DNA from: Alentia gelatinosa
Lineage: Eukaryota; Annelida; Polychaeta; Phyllodocida; Polynoidae
Direction: 5' to 3'
Assembly: GCA_950022655.1 (NCBI GenBank)
Contig: OX465579.1
Location: forward strand, 136,409,118-136,473,117
DNA length: 64,000 bases
A model generated the notes under the pieces. That model ran no database searches. It saw nothing but the letters and a program-made list of their open reading frames with translations, and was not told the DNA's origin. A program made the position numbers and the translations under genes. Below, piece by piece: positions 44,841 to 56,570 of the stretch; the stretch's first letter is position 1; every line of letters starts with the position of its first letter.

Positions 44841-46169
44841 TATGCTAGTTTATGAGAGGCTTTTGTTATAGGTCGGACTGCCTGAGAGGCTTGACTCCGG
44901 GTGGCCAGCCTGAGATGGAGAGAGGGTGAGTGTTGGGTTCGTTATCTGACCATAGCCGACTGACCTATGAGCAATAGTAGTCAGGGCAGCGAAAAGCCTC
45001 CTTCATCAAAACCTTCGAGTATGATACATGTAGTTCTCGCTCTATCCAAAATCTCTTTGGTCTATCCATCTAGATGTACATTTTATCGTCAGTTACTCTT
45101 AGACAGTTAATTACCGGGTCACGCCAAAAAGTATTTAAGTTAATTTTTTCTTACATTTGTCTTATTTAAAAAAGGAGTAATTTGGTTAAGATACTATGTG
45201 GTCAGTAAAGGGGGTCAGACAGAAGGTGCCTGGGCTCATATGATATTTACTGCCAATGTGTATGGGCAAATGAAAAGAATTGTTAAAAACTATATAATAC
45301 ATATACATTTTAGGTATCAATGATGCATTAGCTGGGGGTAATTGTACCTCTATGATGAATCTAAATCATCATATCAGTAGTATATGAAGATTGGTTGAAT
45401 TCATTTTCTCGGACTAGATTCAGATATTAGAATAGAAAATTATAGGCAAAGGTGGCTACGTTGGATGGAAGAAAGATTCTTTTGGGTGCCGGCAGATTGG
45501 TGGCTACAATGCTGGGTGTGACCACATTATAGGTATAGCCGCATAAGAACAATTTTCAAATTTGAAACAACGAGAACAGGTTCTTAACATTTTCACATCA
45601 GTTGGGAGCTGAGGATTATGAAATAATACACGGTGGCCTTTGCCTAAGCCGATATTGCACCACTACCTATCGTGAGCAATAATGATACAAAGAGAGATTC
45701 TCCTCACAAGATCCTAAGCCTATAAACTCAACAATGACCTGTTCTGTTAGTACTAGCATGCAATGGTTAGTCACTAATCCAAATGCTGACTTCGTGCATG
45801 AGTGCACAAGCAATCTCTTTTTCCCTCAGCTACATTTACCTCTCTCTTTCTTCTATTCATACTCTCTATCAAGTTCTAGTTTAAAAGTTAGTCTGGGGTA
45901 TATTGCGGTAGCGCATAGCAAATTCAGTAATATGGGCATGATTGAGTAAAGCTGTCTAGAAAAAAAATCTGTGTTTGGCTAAGTATTCTTTAACTTGGAT
46001 GACAGTTCATCTGAGGGACTCTCAATCACACAAGGACCACTAAATGAAGACGTCAACGACAATTGGGGGTCTTGGGGAATGTCTATATACAGACAGGAAG
46101 TCCTTAAAGCCCACTCACTCTCTCTATACAGCGGAACGTCAGCCTATAACCCTGCTTACCCAACCAAAC
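44841..46169. other. AT-rich non-coding stretch
   Basis: Nothing recognised. Confidence 0.6.
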
Positions 46170-46620
46170 GCGTTAAGGGGCAGTGAGTGGCCTGGGCCCC
46201 ACTGCGGCCGACTTCAAAGGGACTGAGTGTAAGCCTACCTGACAGGTGTAGTCAGGGTGATCAGACAGCCCCTCATTACCTGTCCGCCTGACCAGTGTGC
46301 TTGATCCGTCCTGACAGGCCGCCACCCCCTCCTGCGCCACCCCCATCCCACCCTCTTCCTCCTGGCAGGCCTTATCAGGGGTGTGGCTGTGGTTATCCGG
46401 GGGTTCTTCGGTGTGGGGTCCAGGCTGAGGGGGTTGGATGCCTGAGTCTTCATATTGTGTACGTGTGTGTGGTAAGATCTTATCTTGGGACGTGGACATT
46501 GTCCGTTTCATAGTCAACTGAATGTGTGGGCCTTCATCCATCTGACGGGCCCATTTTACCCCCTGTAAGCTTCCTTTTACCCCCTACTCTACAGATCCTG
46601 CGTCACACAGGGGACTTAAT
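46170..46620. other. C- and G-rich, CpG-poor patch
   Basis: TGACAGG words at about 46240 and 46311 and C-rich runs. The 122-codon minus frame has no signature. Possible weak regulatory patch. Confidence 0.35.
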
Positions 46621-47630
46621 GTGGACCCATTACGAACAATTGCTGTATCCAGTACCGTGTTACAAATGTGTGAACACATACTAAGCAGAACCTCGGGGTT
46701 ATTGCAGGATCCATAGAACAGACATTGAAAATAGCATAACAACTCTCAGGAGAGAATTATTTTGTATGAACCATGCGCAATGCCTGATACCATAGGCCAT
46801 GACGTACCGATGCCCTATGTCATTGCGGCGGCTGTTAAAATTTACCCTTGTCGTGTTGGAACACAGCATGACTACCAATTGTGGTCTGTATCTCCCCGAT
46901 ATAAGAATATGATGAAAGAATAAGAAGAAACATTAAAGCAATTAGTTTCAAGACTGTAGAAAAAGAAGAATCTGGTATGTGGTTATTTTATGACGGCAAA
47001 ACATGTTATATTAAATAAGCCATTTACACCATACTATCTTCACACCATCTCATAATATATATATAATATCTTTATATCAGAACTTTAAGTCTTTTCTGTT
47101 ACTTTTCGAGTCATTCTTTGTCCTGGCTGCCGTATGTTACTGTCTGGACAGACCAACCAGCAACACAAAAATACCATCACCAGACTAGCTTTGAGTCTCT
47201 CTTCAATAGGAAAAAAACGTTACTAGGCAATATGTACCGCCTTATAATGCCTGACAGGCTCAAAATATTGTGGAAAAGAAAGATTGGGTGAGGTGATGGA
47301 GGGCTAGGACCATACCCTTGCCTTTACATCTCCCGTTATCTATCCTGATGGATTCTAGCATCATTCCTTCTTTCACCTCTTCCCTACTCCAGCACCCATC
47401 CCCACATAGTACCTACACACACCTGTGGTAAGAGTTATCGCAGCTATCGCCTGCATTGTGTCTGGCGAAGTAAAAGGTAACGCCAGAGGCTAAAGCGAGA
47501 TATCAGGAAATCTGGTTGGTATTCGCGGCATTTTGTTGTTGTGTCACCAAGCTTGAAAGGACACGTCGTTAATTGTGTGCCAATTTGGTTGTTCGTCTTC
47601 TCTGTATGGTCAGTCTGTGGTGAAAGGCTA
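46621..47630. other. AT-rich non-coding stretch
   Basis: Nothing recognised. Confidence 0.6.
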
Positions 47631-47638
47631 TGACGTCA
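47631..47638. promoter_or_regulatory. CRE palindrome
   Basis: TGACGTCA, a perfect CREB/ATF site, followed by CACCTAATTT. Confidence 0.4.
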
Positions 47639-47695
47639 CACCTAATTTAACAAGATAAAGATCAGATAGGCATCGGTATTGTTTCTAATCAAAAC

Positions 47696-47731
47696 AGGCC
47701 ATCAAATAATACTAGGCCATCAAATAGCACT
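47696..47731 (+). repeat. 18-bp tandem duplication
   Basis: AGGCCATCAAATARYACT is present twice in a row. Confidence 0.85.
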
Positions 47732-48310
47732 ACAATTCTAAAACAGAAAGGTATGAGTACTCCATTGAAGAGTTGAGATGAGTATATAGAAATTAAAATG
47801 TGGAACAATAATATGAAAACCAAAAGTATTACATATCGAAATATTTTTTCTCTCTCACCGATAACTTAACGTCTCAGAAACAATAATCAGGTGAAATATG
47901 TTTCTAACTTTGTTCAGACATAGCAATGGAATATCCTCCAAGCCATAGTGAATAAAATATTACCAGAATCGTGTTTTCCTTTGGTCCAATATGAACTTTA
48001 TCACTGGACTTCTTAATGTTCCCACGCTCAAAATGAAACTAGTTTGCTTTTTCAAATCATAAACAGACCCCTATGGAATGTTTTAGATACGCATTGATAC
48101 AGTGATTACTGGGTGTGTGGCATCTCCCACAATGACTATATCCAGTAAAATAAATGATTTAAAGAAATCTACACCATTTCCCTCCCACAAAACACAATAG
48201 TTCAGTATTTCTTTTGCATTAAAGATAAGAAAACACAGGATACCTTATTTTGACCTTTTTGTTTATCTGCAAAATATGCATAGGTGGTGTAGCCATTATT
48301 AAATTTGACG
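47732..48310. other. AT-rich non-coding stretch
   Basis: Nothing recognised. Confidence 0.6.
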
Positions 48311-48740
48311 GCTCAACCTAAAGTTCTTGATGACGAAAACGTTGAAAACTTTTGATGTGAGGAGACAGTTTCTGGACATACTCCTGACGTACGTGGTTTT
48401 CTTTTCTCATCTACGTCACTCTCCAAACACATTGAGAGGTCTTCTCGCTTGGCGGACCCCCTATACCGATGACGTCACGGGTCCAACCCTCTATGACGTC
48501 AGAGGACCACACACCCGATCCGCAGAAGACGGGTGAAGAATTGAAGTGTGAAACGAGAGTGACAAATCACACTGGCGAGCTGGAGCCTGGCGGACAGTAA
48601 TTGGCCGCCGGGTCTCTAATCAAAGTGTCCAATTAAGGTAGGGTGCCTTCTAGCCCCGCCCCATCATGATCGAAGCCGACAGTTGGCCGCGGGAAGCGGC
48701 CTTTGATCTGGTCACACTAGCCACACCTGTGAAAGGCCGA
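48311..48740. promoter_or_regulatory. Regulatory-like patch with a CRE pair
   Basis: TGACGTCA lies at 48470 and 48494, 24 bp apart. CpG-rich words GGCCGCCGGGTC (48602) and GGCCGCGGGAAGCGGCC (48684) follow, with AATTGGCCG and CCAATTAAGG between. No exon supported. Confidence 0.4.
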
Positions 48741-49330
48741 GGTGGTCAGACGGGGATAGTGGTCCGGGGGTTTGGTCCAGTTCTGGAAGAAAAGGGGTGG
48801 ACAGGTTTAGCAGGAGGAGAGTGGGTTAGGGATGGATTTGTGGATATCAGGTTGGTGATAAGGGATATGTGGGGCTAAAAGTGAGCGGGTAGTTACGGAC
48901 GGTTAGAGATGGTTTGTAGGGTCAGTAAAAAGGAATAGGTAGAGTAGAGATATAGGAAGCAGCGCAGGGTTGGCAGAGGGGCTGGACTTCAGATTGATAG
49001 AAGATGGAGTGGGTAGAACAGATAATGAATTGGTTACTAGGGTCGGTGAAAGAGGTGGATGGAGTAGGGTACGGTTTACGAAAACAGAATGGGTAGAGAT
49101 GGGCTAGTGGGTATCTGTTTGGTGAGTTCATGATGGGAGGGATATGGTGAGGGTAGAGAGTAAGCAGAGTGGGTAAGGTTGGTGAGAGGAAGGGATTAGA
49201 GAGGATGGGCGTGTACGGTAAATGAATGAAGGGGTACGGTTAGTTCAAATGTTTCGGTAGATACATATCATATTGGTTAGAATTGGTGAAATGAATACAT
49301 ATAAACTAGATATCAGGCTGGAGATGATGG
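48741..49330. repeat. Decayed purine-rich repeat array
   Basis: Words GGGTAGAGATGGG, GTTGGTGA, GGTCGGTGA and GGATGGAGTAGGG recur irregularly for about 500 bp. No exact period is visible; it is an old minisatellite. Confidence 0.5.
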
Positions 49331-50029
49331 GAAGTTAGACAAAATCAACAGAGGAGGGCTCGTCTGTATACCTATATTTCTAATGCCTCCAATTGACCTC
49401 TAAGAAGACAGAGTCACGTGATCAGGTCTACACTGATTGGTCAGTGCATTCTAATGAACAACATTGAAAAGCTCCATCAGTCATGATACACGAGATTTGA
49501 GAAGGGCAAAGTCTAGAGAAATGAACTGAATATTTTCATGAATTATTCAAGCAGAGTAGACTAGACAACTTTCGACGATACCAAATAGGCACCAGACACA
49601 GTTATTTGAGACAGGTTGAGACTAAGGTGAATTTCTGTGGTGTTTTCCACTTGGACAGTGTCGTTTTATCACAAGCCATGCCCTTTATTCAGCAGAACAG
49701 CTTCTAACTTCTTAGCACTTCACTGGTCAGATATGGCGGCGGGATAGGCTTGCCTGCACCATTTTTTATCAGAGGCCAGGATGATTTAACCCCTGGTACT
49801 GGGAAATGGCTTCTAGATTTCCAGCATCTCACTGGGCAGTTGTGTGTCGCCACTTCTATTAAATGTAGACTGGGCTTCTAATGGGGATCCTGGTGAGGTT
49901 GTGTATACAGCTGATAGTTATGTTTCAAGTGATGATGGAGGTTCTGATAATGGCTGTGGCGATGAAATGAATGTGATTTTGATGAGTATGTAAATTTTAG
50001 GGATGGTATCTATAACGATGTTCATTGAT
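49331..50029. other. Non-coding stretch
   Basis: An E-box CACGTG at 49415. Nothing else. Confidence 0.55.
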
Positions 50030-50350
50030 GATGGCCGTGGTGGTGGTGATATGGTGATGGTATATTCAATAAGGTAATGTTGTTATTGTTGCTGATGATG
50101 AGTTGTTATTGTTTCTGATGATGATGATGACATTGGTATTGCCAAAACAGTTGAGTTGATAGCATTTTGATCGATGTTGGTGGTGCTAGTGGTCATTCTG
50201 AAGGGGTTTCAGACTGTTAATAATGCTGAGATGGTATAAGGTCGTAGATGTAAAGGCTGGCACCACTGATGTACGTGAAAATGGTGACAACGTTAACGGT
50301 GGTCGTGGTGATAACTATGATATACTATAAGGTCGTAGACGTTGAGGTCG
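50030..50350 (+). repeat. Imperfect GAT/GGT trinucleotide region with a duplicated word
   Basis: TGATGATGATGATGA at about 50117, GGTGGTGAT runs, and TATAAGGTCGTAGAYGT duplicated near 50236 and 50328. Old, interrupted array. Confidence 0.6.
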
Positions 50351-53130
50351 ACACAGATGGGTAGACTAAGGTAGGACAACCAGTCAGACCGGGAGGTCCT
50401 CCCTATGTACCTGTCTCTTCTTAAAAGCCAAAGGTGGATAAAGACAGCTTGTCAGACCGTTGTCAGGTACACAAGAAAACCACCCGTCACCAAGTAACAA
50501 AGCTCCTAGAGATAAGCCATCCACACACAGAAATACTACCAAGAAGATGGGGGTAGATATAGGCCTGGTGGCAGGGGTCAACGTAGAGATAGGGATCTCA
50601 GCGTGTATGTTTGTCACTGTGAGTAGGAGATGGACGGGATCTGGGGGACGCGAGTGTGGGAAACACAGCTGGGCTCTTATCTTCCATATCAGATAGCAGG
50701 ACCCAGTGCTTTGTGGGCGGATCTTATTTCACACATTAATAAAAGACATCGCATGAAAAGCCGATGTAATGATGCCGTATAAAGTACTTAAAAAATAAGA
50801 AAGAATTTGCCGTACGTACAAGAATCTACAAGGAAACAAACCCAATAATATTTGATCGGAAAAACATACATAAGAGAAATAAATTGGTAGAAAAAAATGC
50901 CACAGTAATATATCTGTCAACGTTTTCAGTCAGACACAACATTACATATCTAGCATAAACATTATTCTGTATAAACGATAAGGAGGAAGGTGTTCCACAT
51001 TATGTATGTCAAGGCCCATAGATTAAACTCCTAAGAATAATTGAAAATAATAAGCTTTCTAACCTCTTGTAATTGCTGTTTATTTTGAGAGAACCTCTTA
51101 TTACACGTTACGTTTTTAATTCTCTATTCACATATTAAACTGAATGACATAATGTCACATTCATATAGAATATTGTCCTACCCCTTATTTTCCCATTAAA
51201 ATGGTTTGTTACATTGTATGCCACTAATGGAATACATGAATCTAAACACATGACAATATTATTTCACTCAGGTAGCAGCCAGCTCGCTACCTCGAAAGTA
51301 GTTCTGGCTTCGTTCATAATTTCACTATGTCATCAACAATGTCGGCTGGCATATTCATTCAATTGCTTCTATCTTATGAGCATTTCATATCAAACGCCAT
51401 CATAATAATGAAATATAAGTATATTTTCGTCTTGTCGAGTCTGTGCCAAGTGTGCCGACCAAGGCTAGCTGGTGGTGCCACCTCTTATTGCCACCTACTT
51501 CATTTATATGCCCATGGGGAATAACTGATCTAACCTTAAACATCTCGATTGACAATAGAATATGTGTATGTACTGACAGAAATATAGATACGATCACATT
51601 CTTTGTCATATTCTGAAAAAAAACCTCACATTTGCGAGAGATAACTTTGTTTAATCAAAAAAAAATATATTGACATCTTGTATGCTATTGACACTGTGCT
51701 GAAACTAGATTATACTGCATTGACCAAAGAAGGTATGGTTAAGGGGTCGACTATCATCAGAAACATATCATGGTTAATATCAACTGTTGCACTACAATGT
51801 CAACTTTTCAGTCTGAATAATCCACCACCGCCGCCCTAAATAACCTTATCGACATAGGTTTGTTGATATTTTGATGAAATGATTAACAAATTCAATAATC
51901 ATTGGTATAAATGTAATTATTTATCGGTTAATAGCAAACTTTGAGCATTAGTTAATTGATTTAAAACATTAGAATTCAAACTTGAACAGTGAAAGAATCA
52001 TAAATTATACACTGTCGTTACGCGGGCCAAATAACGGCCATAGTTTCCTACAGTGATATGGTAGGTGTACATACATACGTTTTTAATACTCCAATGTCAT
52101 TGAGACAGGGCAGCATAAACCTCAAATTTAAGTTGATTATTCAATGCTTATTTCTATGCGATTTAATGTGCTTTTGCCTCAGATTTCACTGACCTGTCGC
52201 GATAAGAAATCTCTACGGGAGAAGACGTCGCAAATATCGACACCCCTTGTTTCGTTTCTTGATAGTATCTGCACCCTCATTTCGGATGCTATTTTGCCTG
52301 TTGATCTTTACGGATCAAAGCCAAGCTGTCACTGGGCTTCACAACTATGTGTTACCACATTCATGTTTACAATCACAGTCCTGACACATTTTTCCACCTG
52401 CCGAACTCCGTGTACCCTATTCTAACATCTGATGCAGGATCTTTGTATGGGGGTACAATAAAATCGTGTCGGGCTGTCGTTCTCCGTCTTCTTTTGAGAA
52501 TTGGATGTGATATGAGGGTGTGACAGTACGTATGCTGAAAGGCTGTGTGACAGTGCGACCAATCACCTGAGAGAGCAGCCATACAGTTGTGACAGGCATC
52601 TTCTGTTGGAGTCTATGTGTTTTGTTGCTCTGTATGTGAAGATATGCTGAGTCAGTACCAGATGCTATACATATCATCTGATTATCTCAATCTATTTGGA
52701 CGAATGTGTATATCTGTCTACGTTCAGGCTTGAAAGAAGTATTTTCACAAAATGAAATTATATTGCCGTTTATCTGAAGAAGATTATTTATACTAAAAGG
52801 AACCTTGTTCCTCCATCTGAATCAACCAATTTGAAAGGGGTAGCAAACACAAACACTATTTGCGATGAGTGTAATTTGAGATACATCTCGTGATATCGTT
52901 ACCCAGCATACTATTGAGTAGTACAAACAAGACCCAGTCATTGTTTGCATTGGCAGAAACCGAGTTCGATCCTAGGATCTAGACATATAACAAAAAAGGA
53001 GATCTAGATCAATGCCAAAAATCAGCCAATTCTTCTCTCCTCCTTCCCCCGTCGTGGTAAATTTATAAATCCCATATTCTTCACACACTGGGTAACTACG
53101 TGGGTGTTAGGAAGAGGGAGGATGTCACAT
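50351..53130. other. AT-rich non-coding stretch
   Basis: Long stretch with no gene, RNA, repeat array or motif cluster that I can support. The 93-codon frame at 52144-52425 has no signature. Confidence 0.55.
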
Positions 53131-53730
53131 GGGCATCTCTCTGTACCCCTCACCGCTCACCTGTCCGGACGACTGGCGTGTGAAGCCTGTCGTTTAACCT
53201 ATGATTGACATGCGCCAACAAGCCTAAACCCTGTTGACGACCGGCGGCGGGACGGCGGGGGGCTAGGGTTACAGTGAGCGCCAGCCATTTAACGGCGGTA
53301 CCTTTGAAGTCAGTAAGCCCCGTCCAGGTAAGTCTCAGTCGGGGGTGGCCAGGTGAGGCTGTCATGGGGGTGATGACCTAGTGGGCCTAACCAGGGGCTC
53401 CTAAATCCTTATCCATCCATTGAGTTCCCACAAGGCGTGATTGAATTAGGCTGTGACCTTTAGACCCCCGGCGCCCGCCAGCTCCATACTCACCTTTCAC
53501 ACAGACTAAGTACAGGTGTCTTGAGGGGAGGGGATGGAGGTGGTGTTAGGTAGGGAGGCAGTGACCGGCGCCCGCCCTCTTTTGTCCGCTGAGGGGTGAG
53601 GGTGTAAGGCGGCAGCGTTTGCCACTAAAGCCCACCTCAGTGAGGAGGAGGTGGGAGGAGGGGTGTAACAATGCCTCACGTTTTTACCTGGTTATGCCCG
53701 CGGGGGCTGCGACAAGGTGAGAGACTTAAC
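53131..53730. promoter_or_regulatory. GC-rich islet series with PBX-like site and shared 13-mer
   Basis: TGATTGACA at 53202 is a PBX/TALE-type site. CTGTTGACGACCGGCGGCGG is at 53230. AGTAAGCCCCGTC at 53312-53324 is identical to 27204-27216. CpG-rich words continue at 53470 and 53565-53615. No exon supported. Confidence 0.4.
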
Positions 53731-55379
53731 CTTGGCTTAAGCCACCGACATCAAGGGTATCTACCGCACCCTTATCTAGCCCCTTAATGCTCGTTACGGA
53801 GGACTGGTCATGAAGGGTGGACTTGTAAGGAGTTGTCCAGGGAGATGGGCTTGGCTCAAGCCCCATCAAACTACCGGCTCACGCCCTAGGTTATATTGCA
53901 GTAACAGACCTTCTTTTTTGCACTAGAAGCTTTTAAGTGTCTATAAAATACACTTTTAAGACGGCCGGGGAGTGTCCGAGGCCAACATTGGCTGGAAATT
54001 AAGAAGATGTAGGGACACACCCATCTAGCCAAGCTGTCACCAACTTTAACGTCATTGAATTCATTATCTTCTTCAAACACACTGTCAATAAGATAGTATA
54101 ACATTACCAAAATGGCAGGGAAGAGAGATAAAACTCAGACAAACTGGTGGTTTACGTTATAGATCACCAATGGCTATCCATCATAAACTGAGCTTGTGCC
54201 ACTAGCTCCGGGCTGTGGGACAATGTGGACGTTATAGTCAGTGTCAGTACACACCATATTTTAGATATTCCATCCAAGCCGGACCCAGCATAGACATTGA
54301 TAAACGAGAAACACCTCCTTTGTATATTGATAAGAAAACAAAGACGATATATCCTCGGACTACTACACACAAAGACCCTTACTTTCAAATATCCCTTCCA
54401 AAGTCCACACCAAACAAAAACCACCTTTGAGGGTGTTCATTTTCCATTTTCCTTTACCCACCGAAGGGTCAGTCGGCCCGAACACAAGTTGCTATGTTCT
54501 GGTGTTGTCTCCGGGGATTTCCCTCACTGTCATGGAGATCGAATAAGATCCAGATGTCAGTGCCCCCGGGGTTCCCGCCCCCCATCTCCACAGTGTCCTT
54601 TATGATAGATCTTTTGAGCTCCGTGTTTTGAAAACCCCTCCTACTTGAAACTTGACCAGTGGGAGCAACATAAATCCTCGGACAATGGCCTGGAACTCAT
54701 AGCTCTTGTGTACTTTCCCAGGCTGACCGCCTGGTGCATCCATGACCTCCTCTGTTTGTGGATTTGAAACGTGGTTCAGGATGAGGTGGTTGATGTGCAT
54801 GAGGAATGGGGAATTTACTTTTAATGGTAGTTGATTTATACGGATCATACAGTAAATCCAAATCACTGATTGTCATGGTGTTGTATTTAAATCCTTTACT
54901 TTGTTGTTAGGTGATCAAGCTGTCCAGAAGGTCTAATACAAGATGAACCACCGAAATTACACTTTCCTTTAATCGGCAAACATTTACTCCTCTGGGGTTT
55001 CCTTTAAAAGAGACAGAGCATGCTGACTCGCCAAAAAGTATGTATTTTCAGATCTATAGTACAATCATGTTGAACAAAACTCAGTATATTTCATCTCATC
55101 ACCTACTATTTCAGATGTTCTATTGGTAAGGAAAGAGCTGTCGTCAATTTGATATATTTCACCTCTTTACAAACAATAAACTTCACAAGACGTTCAGTCA
55201 AAGTCCGTTGGCAGGTTTCAGAATTGCTTCAGAAATACTTAGAAACTGAGACGCTTAGTGATAGATGTTGCTGAAAACCCTTCAGCATAGTTTATCGATG
55301 GTTGTCCTTGTCGCAACTACGTTTTCTATGGAAAAACAGCTGTGAGAGCAGTAGCCGTACTTCCCCATCCTTCACCGTC
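53731..55379. other. Non-coding stretch
   Basis: Nothing recognised. Confidence 0.55.
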
Positions 55380-56345
55380 TTTTACCAGCCTCGAATGTCA
55401 GCTGAACCTGTACCTTCCCTGTCCATGAAATACCCTGTCTGTCCATTTTCGTACCCCATCTGTCTATCGCTGTATCCTGACTGGCCTTGCACTCTATCTG
55501 TCACCTCACTGTGTTTCTCTCTCTGCCCCAGCATGTACCACTCTATTTATCCATCCCCAAACACTGACTATCCATTCCTGTTCCCAGACTGTCCAGTAAT
55601 TACCATGTCTGATCCTAACTTGTTCTCCTTAAATTTACCATTGAACCCTGTGTGCGAACTTGTATCTCCTGTTTCTGCCTTGATACCATTGTGTCCTTGA
55701 CTCCAAACCCTTGTTGTCTGCTCCCTCACAATGTGATATCGTTGTGCCTGTTTATCAATATACAATGTGTCTTTTTGCCTCTGTGTTTTGTGCATCAGTC
55801 CTGTGTGTCTTTCCCTGTACCTCTTGTGTCTGTCCATCTACCCTGTCTGTCCCCATCTGTCTGTGACTGTCACCATTTTCCGGCATTCCATAAGCATTCC
55901 CCATCCACCCATTAACCTTATCCACCAGTCTCTCATTTTCATTCCCAGACAACCAATCATCATTCTCTGTCTGATTGCCACCACACTTAGCTTTCTATCA
56001 TTGTTCTAAGCATGTATTTCACCATTCCCTACCTTTCGGTCACAATCTCCTACCGTAATACAACTGCCTACCACAGGTTACTGCCTGCCCGTCCCCACTT
56101 TCAAGCATCTTTCACGGTTCTTCCCCATCTATCACCATTCCCTACCTATCTCCATCACTGTTCTCAAACACCTATAATCGATCTCTACCTGTCTATCGCC
56201 GATCCCTGTCCATCTATCACAGTCTCCTTCATCTATTACTGTACCTTACCCATCTATCACTGTTCTCTTTCCGTCTATCCCCGTTCCCTGCCGGACTATC
56301 GCTGTTCCCCGCCGTCCGTCACCGTTCCCCGCACGTCACCTCACG
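55380..56345. repeat. Long decayed minisatellite, unit near CCATCTATCACTGTTCCCT
   Basis: Pyrimidine-rich units of about 20-26 bp (CTGTCTGTCC, CTATCRCYGTTCC) for nearly 1 kb. The last units, 56225-56345, are clearest and become CpG-rich (CCGTCCGTCACCGTTCCCCG). It explains the Cys/Pro/Ser/Leu frames of 80-132 codons here. Confidence 0.7.
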
Positions 56346-56570
56346 ACGCCGGCCGCTCATCCAAGATGCATGCCGCCTAAACGACAGCTTAGCTGGGCCG
56401 TGAAAGATTCAGGTGAGACTGCCACTGCGGGATGCTTGTTACCTTGATGCATGGGGAGACCGACGTTGACGGGGAGAGGTGGCGGGATGAGGCCGGAAGC
56501 GTCGGCCGGGAATACAGCCCGCACAGCCCGTCAGTATGGATATCGTCTACCCGCGCTCTGGTTCCCCCTA
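56346..56570. promoter_or_regulatory. CpG-enriched patch after the minisatellite
   Basis: CACGACGCCGGCCGCTCATCC, GACGTTGACGGGG (56462) and GTCGGCCGGGAA. Contiguous with the CpG-rich end of the repeat, so part of it may be repeat-derived. Confidence 0.35.

Noticed and set aside
44357..44848. 163-codon frame over the 44.4-kb CpG island
   Set aside because: The same composition artefact; three antiparallel frames coincide and none has a recognisable motif.
52955..52985. tRNA B-box-like GAGTTCGATCC
   Set aside because: No A-box at the right distance and no cloverleaf can be drawn.
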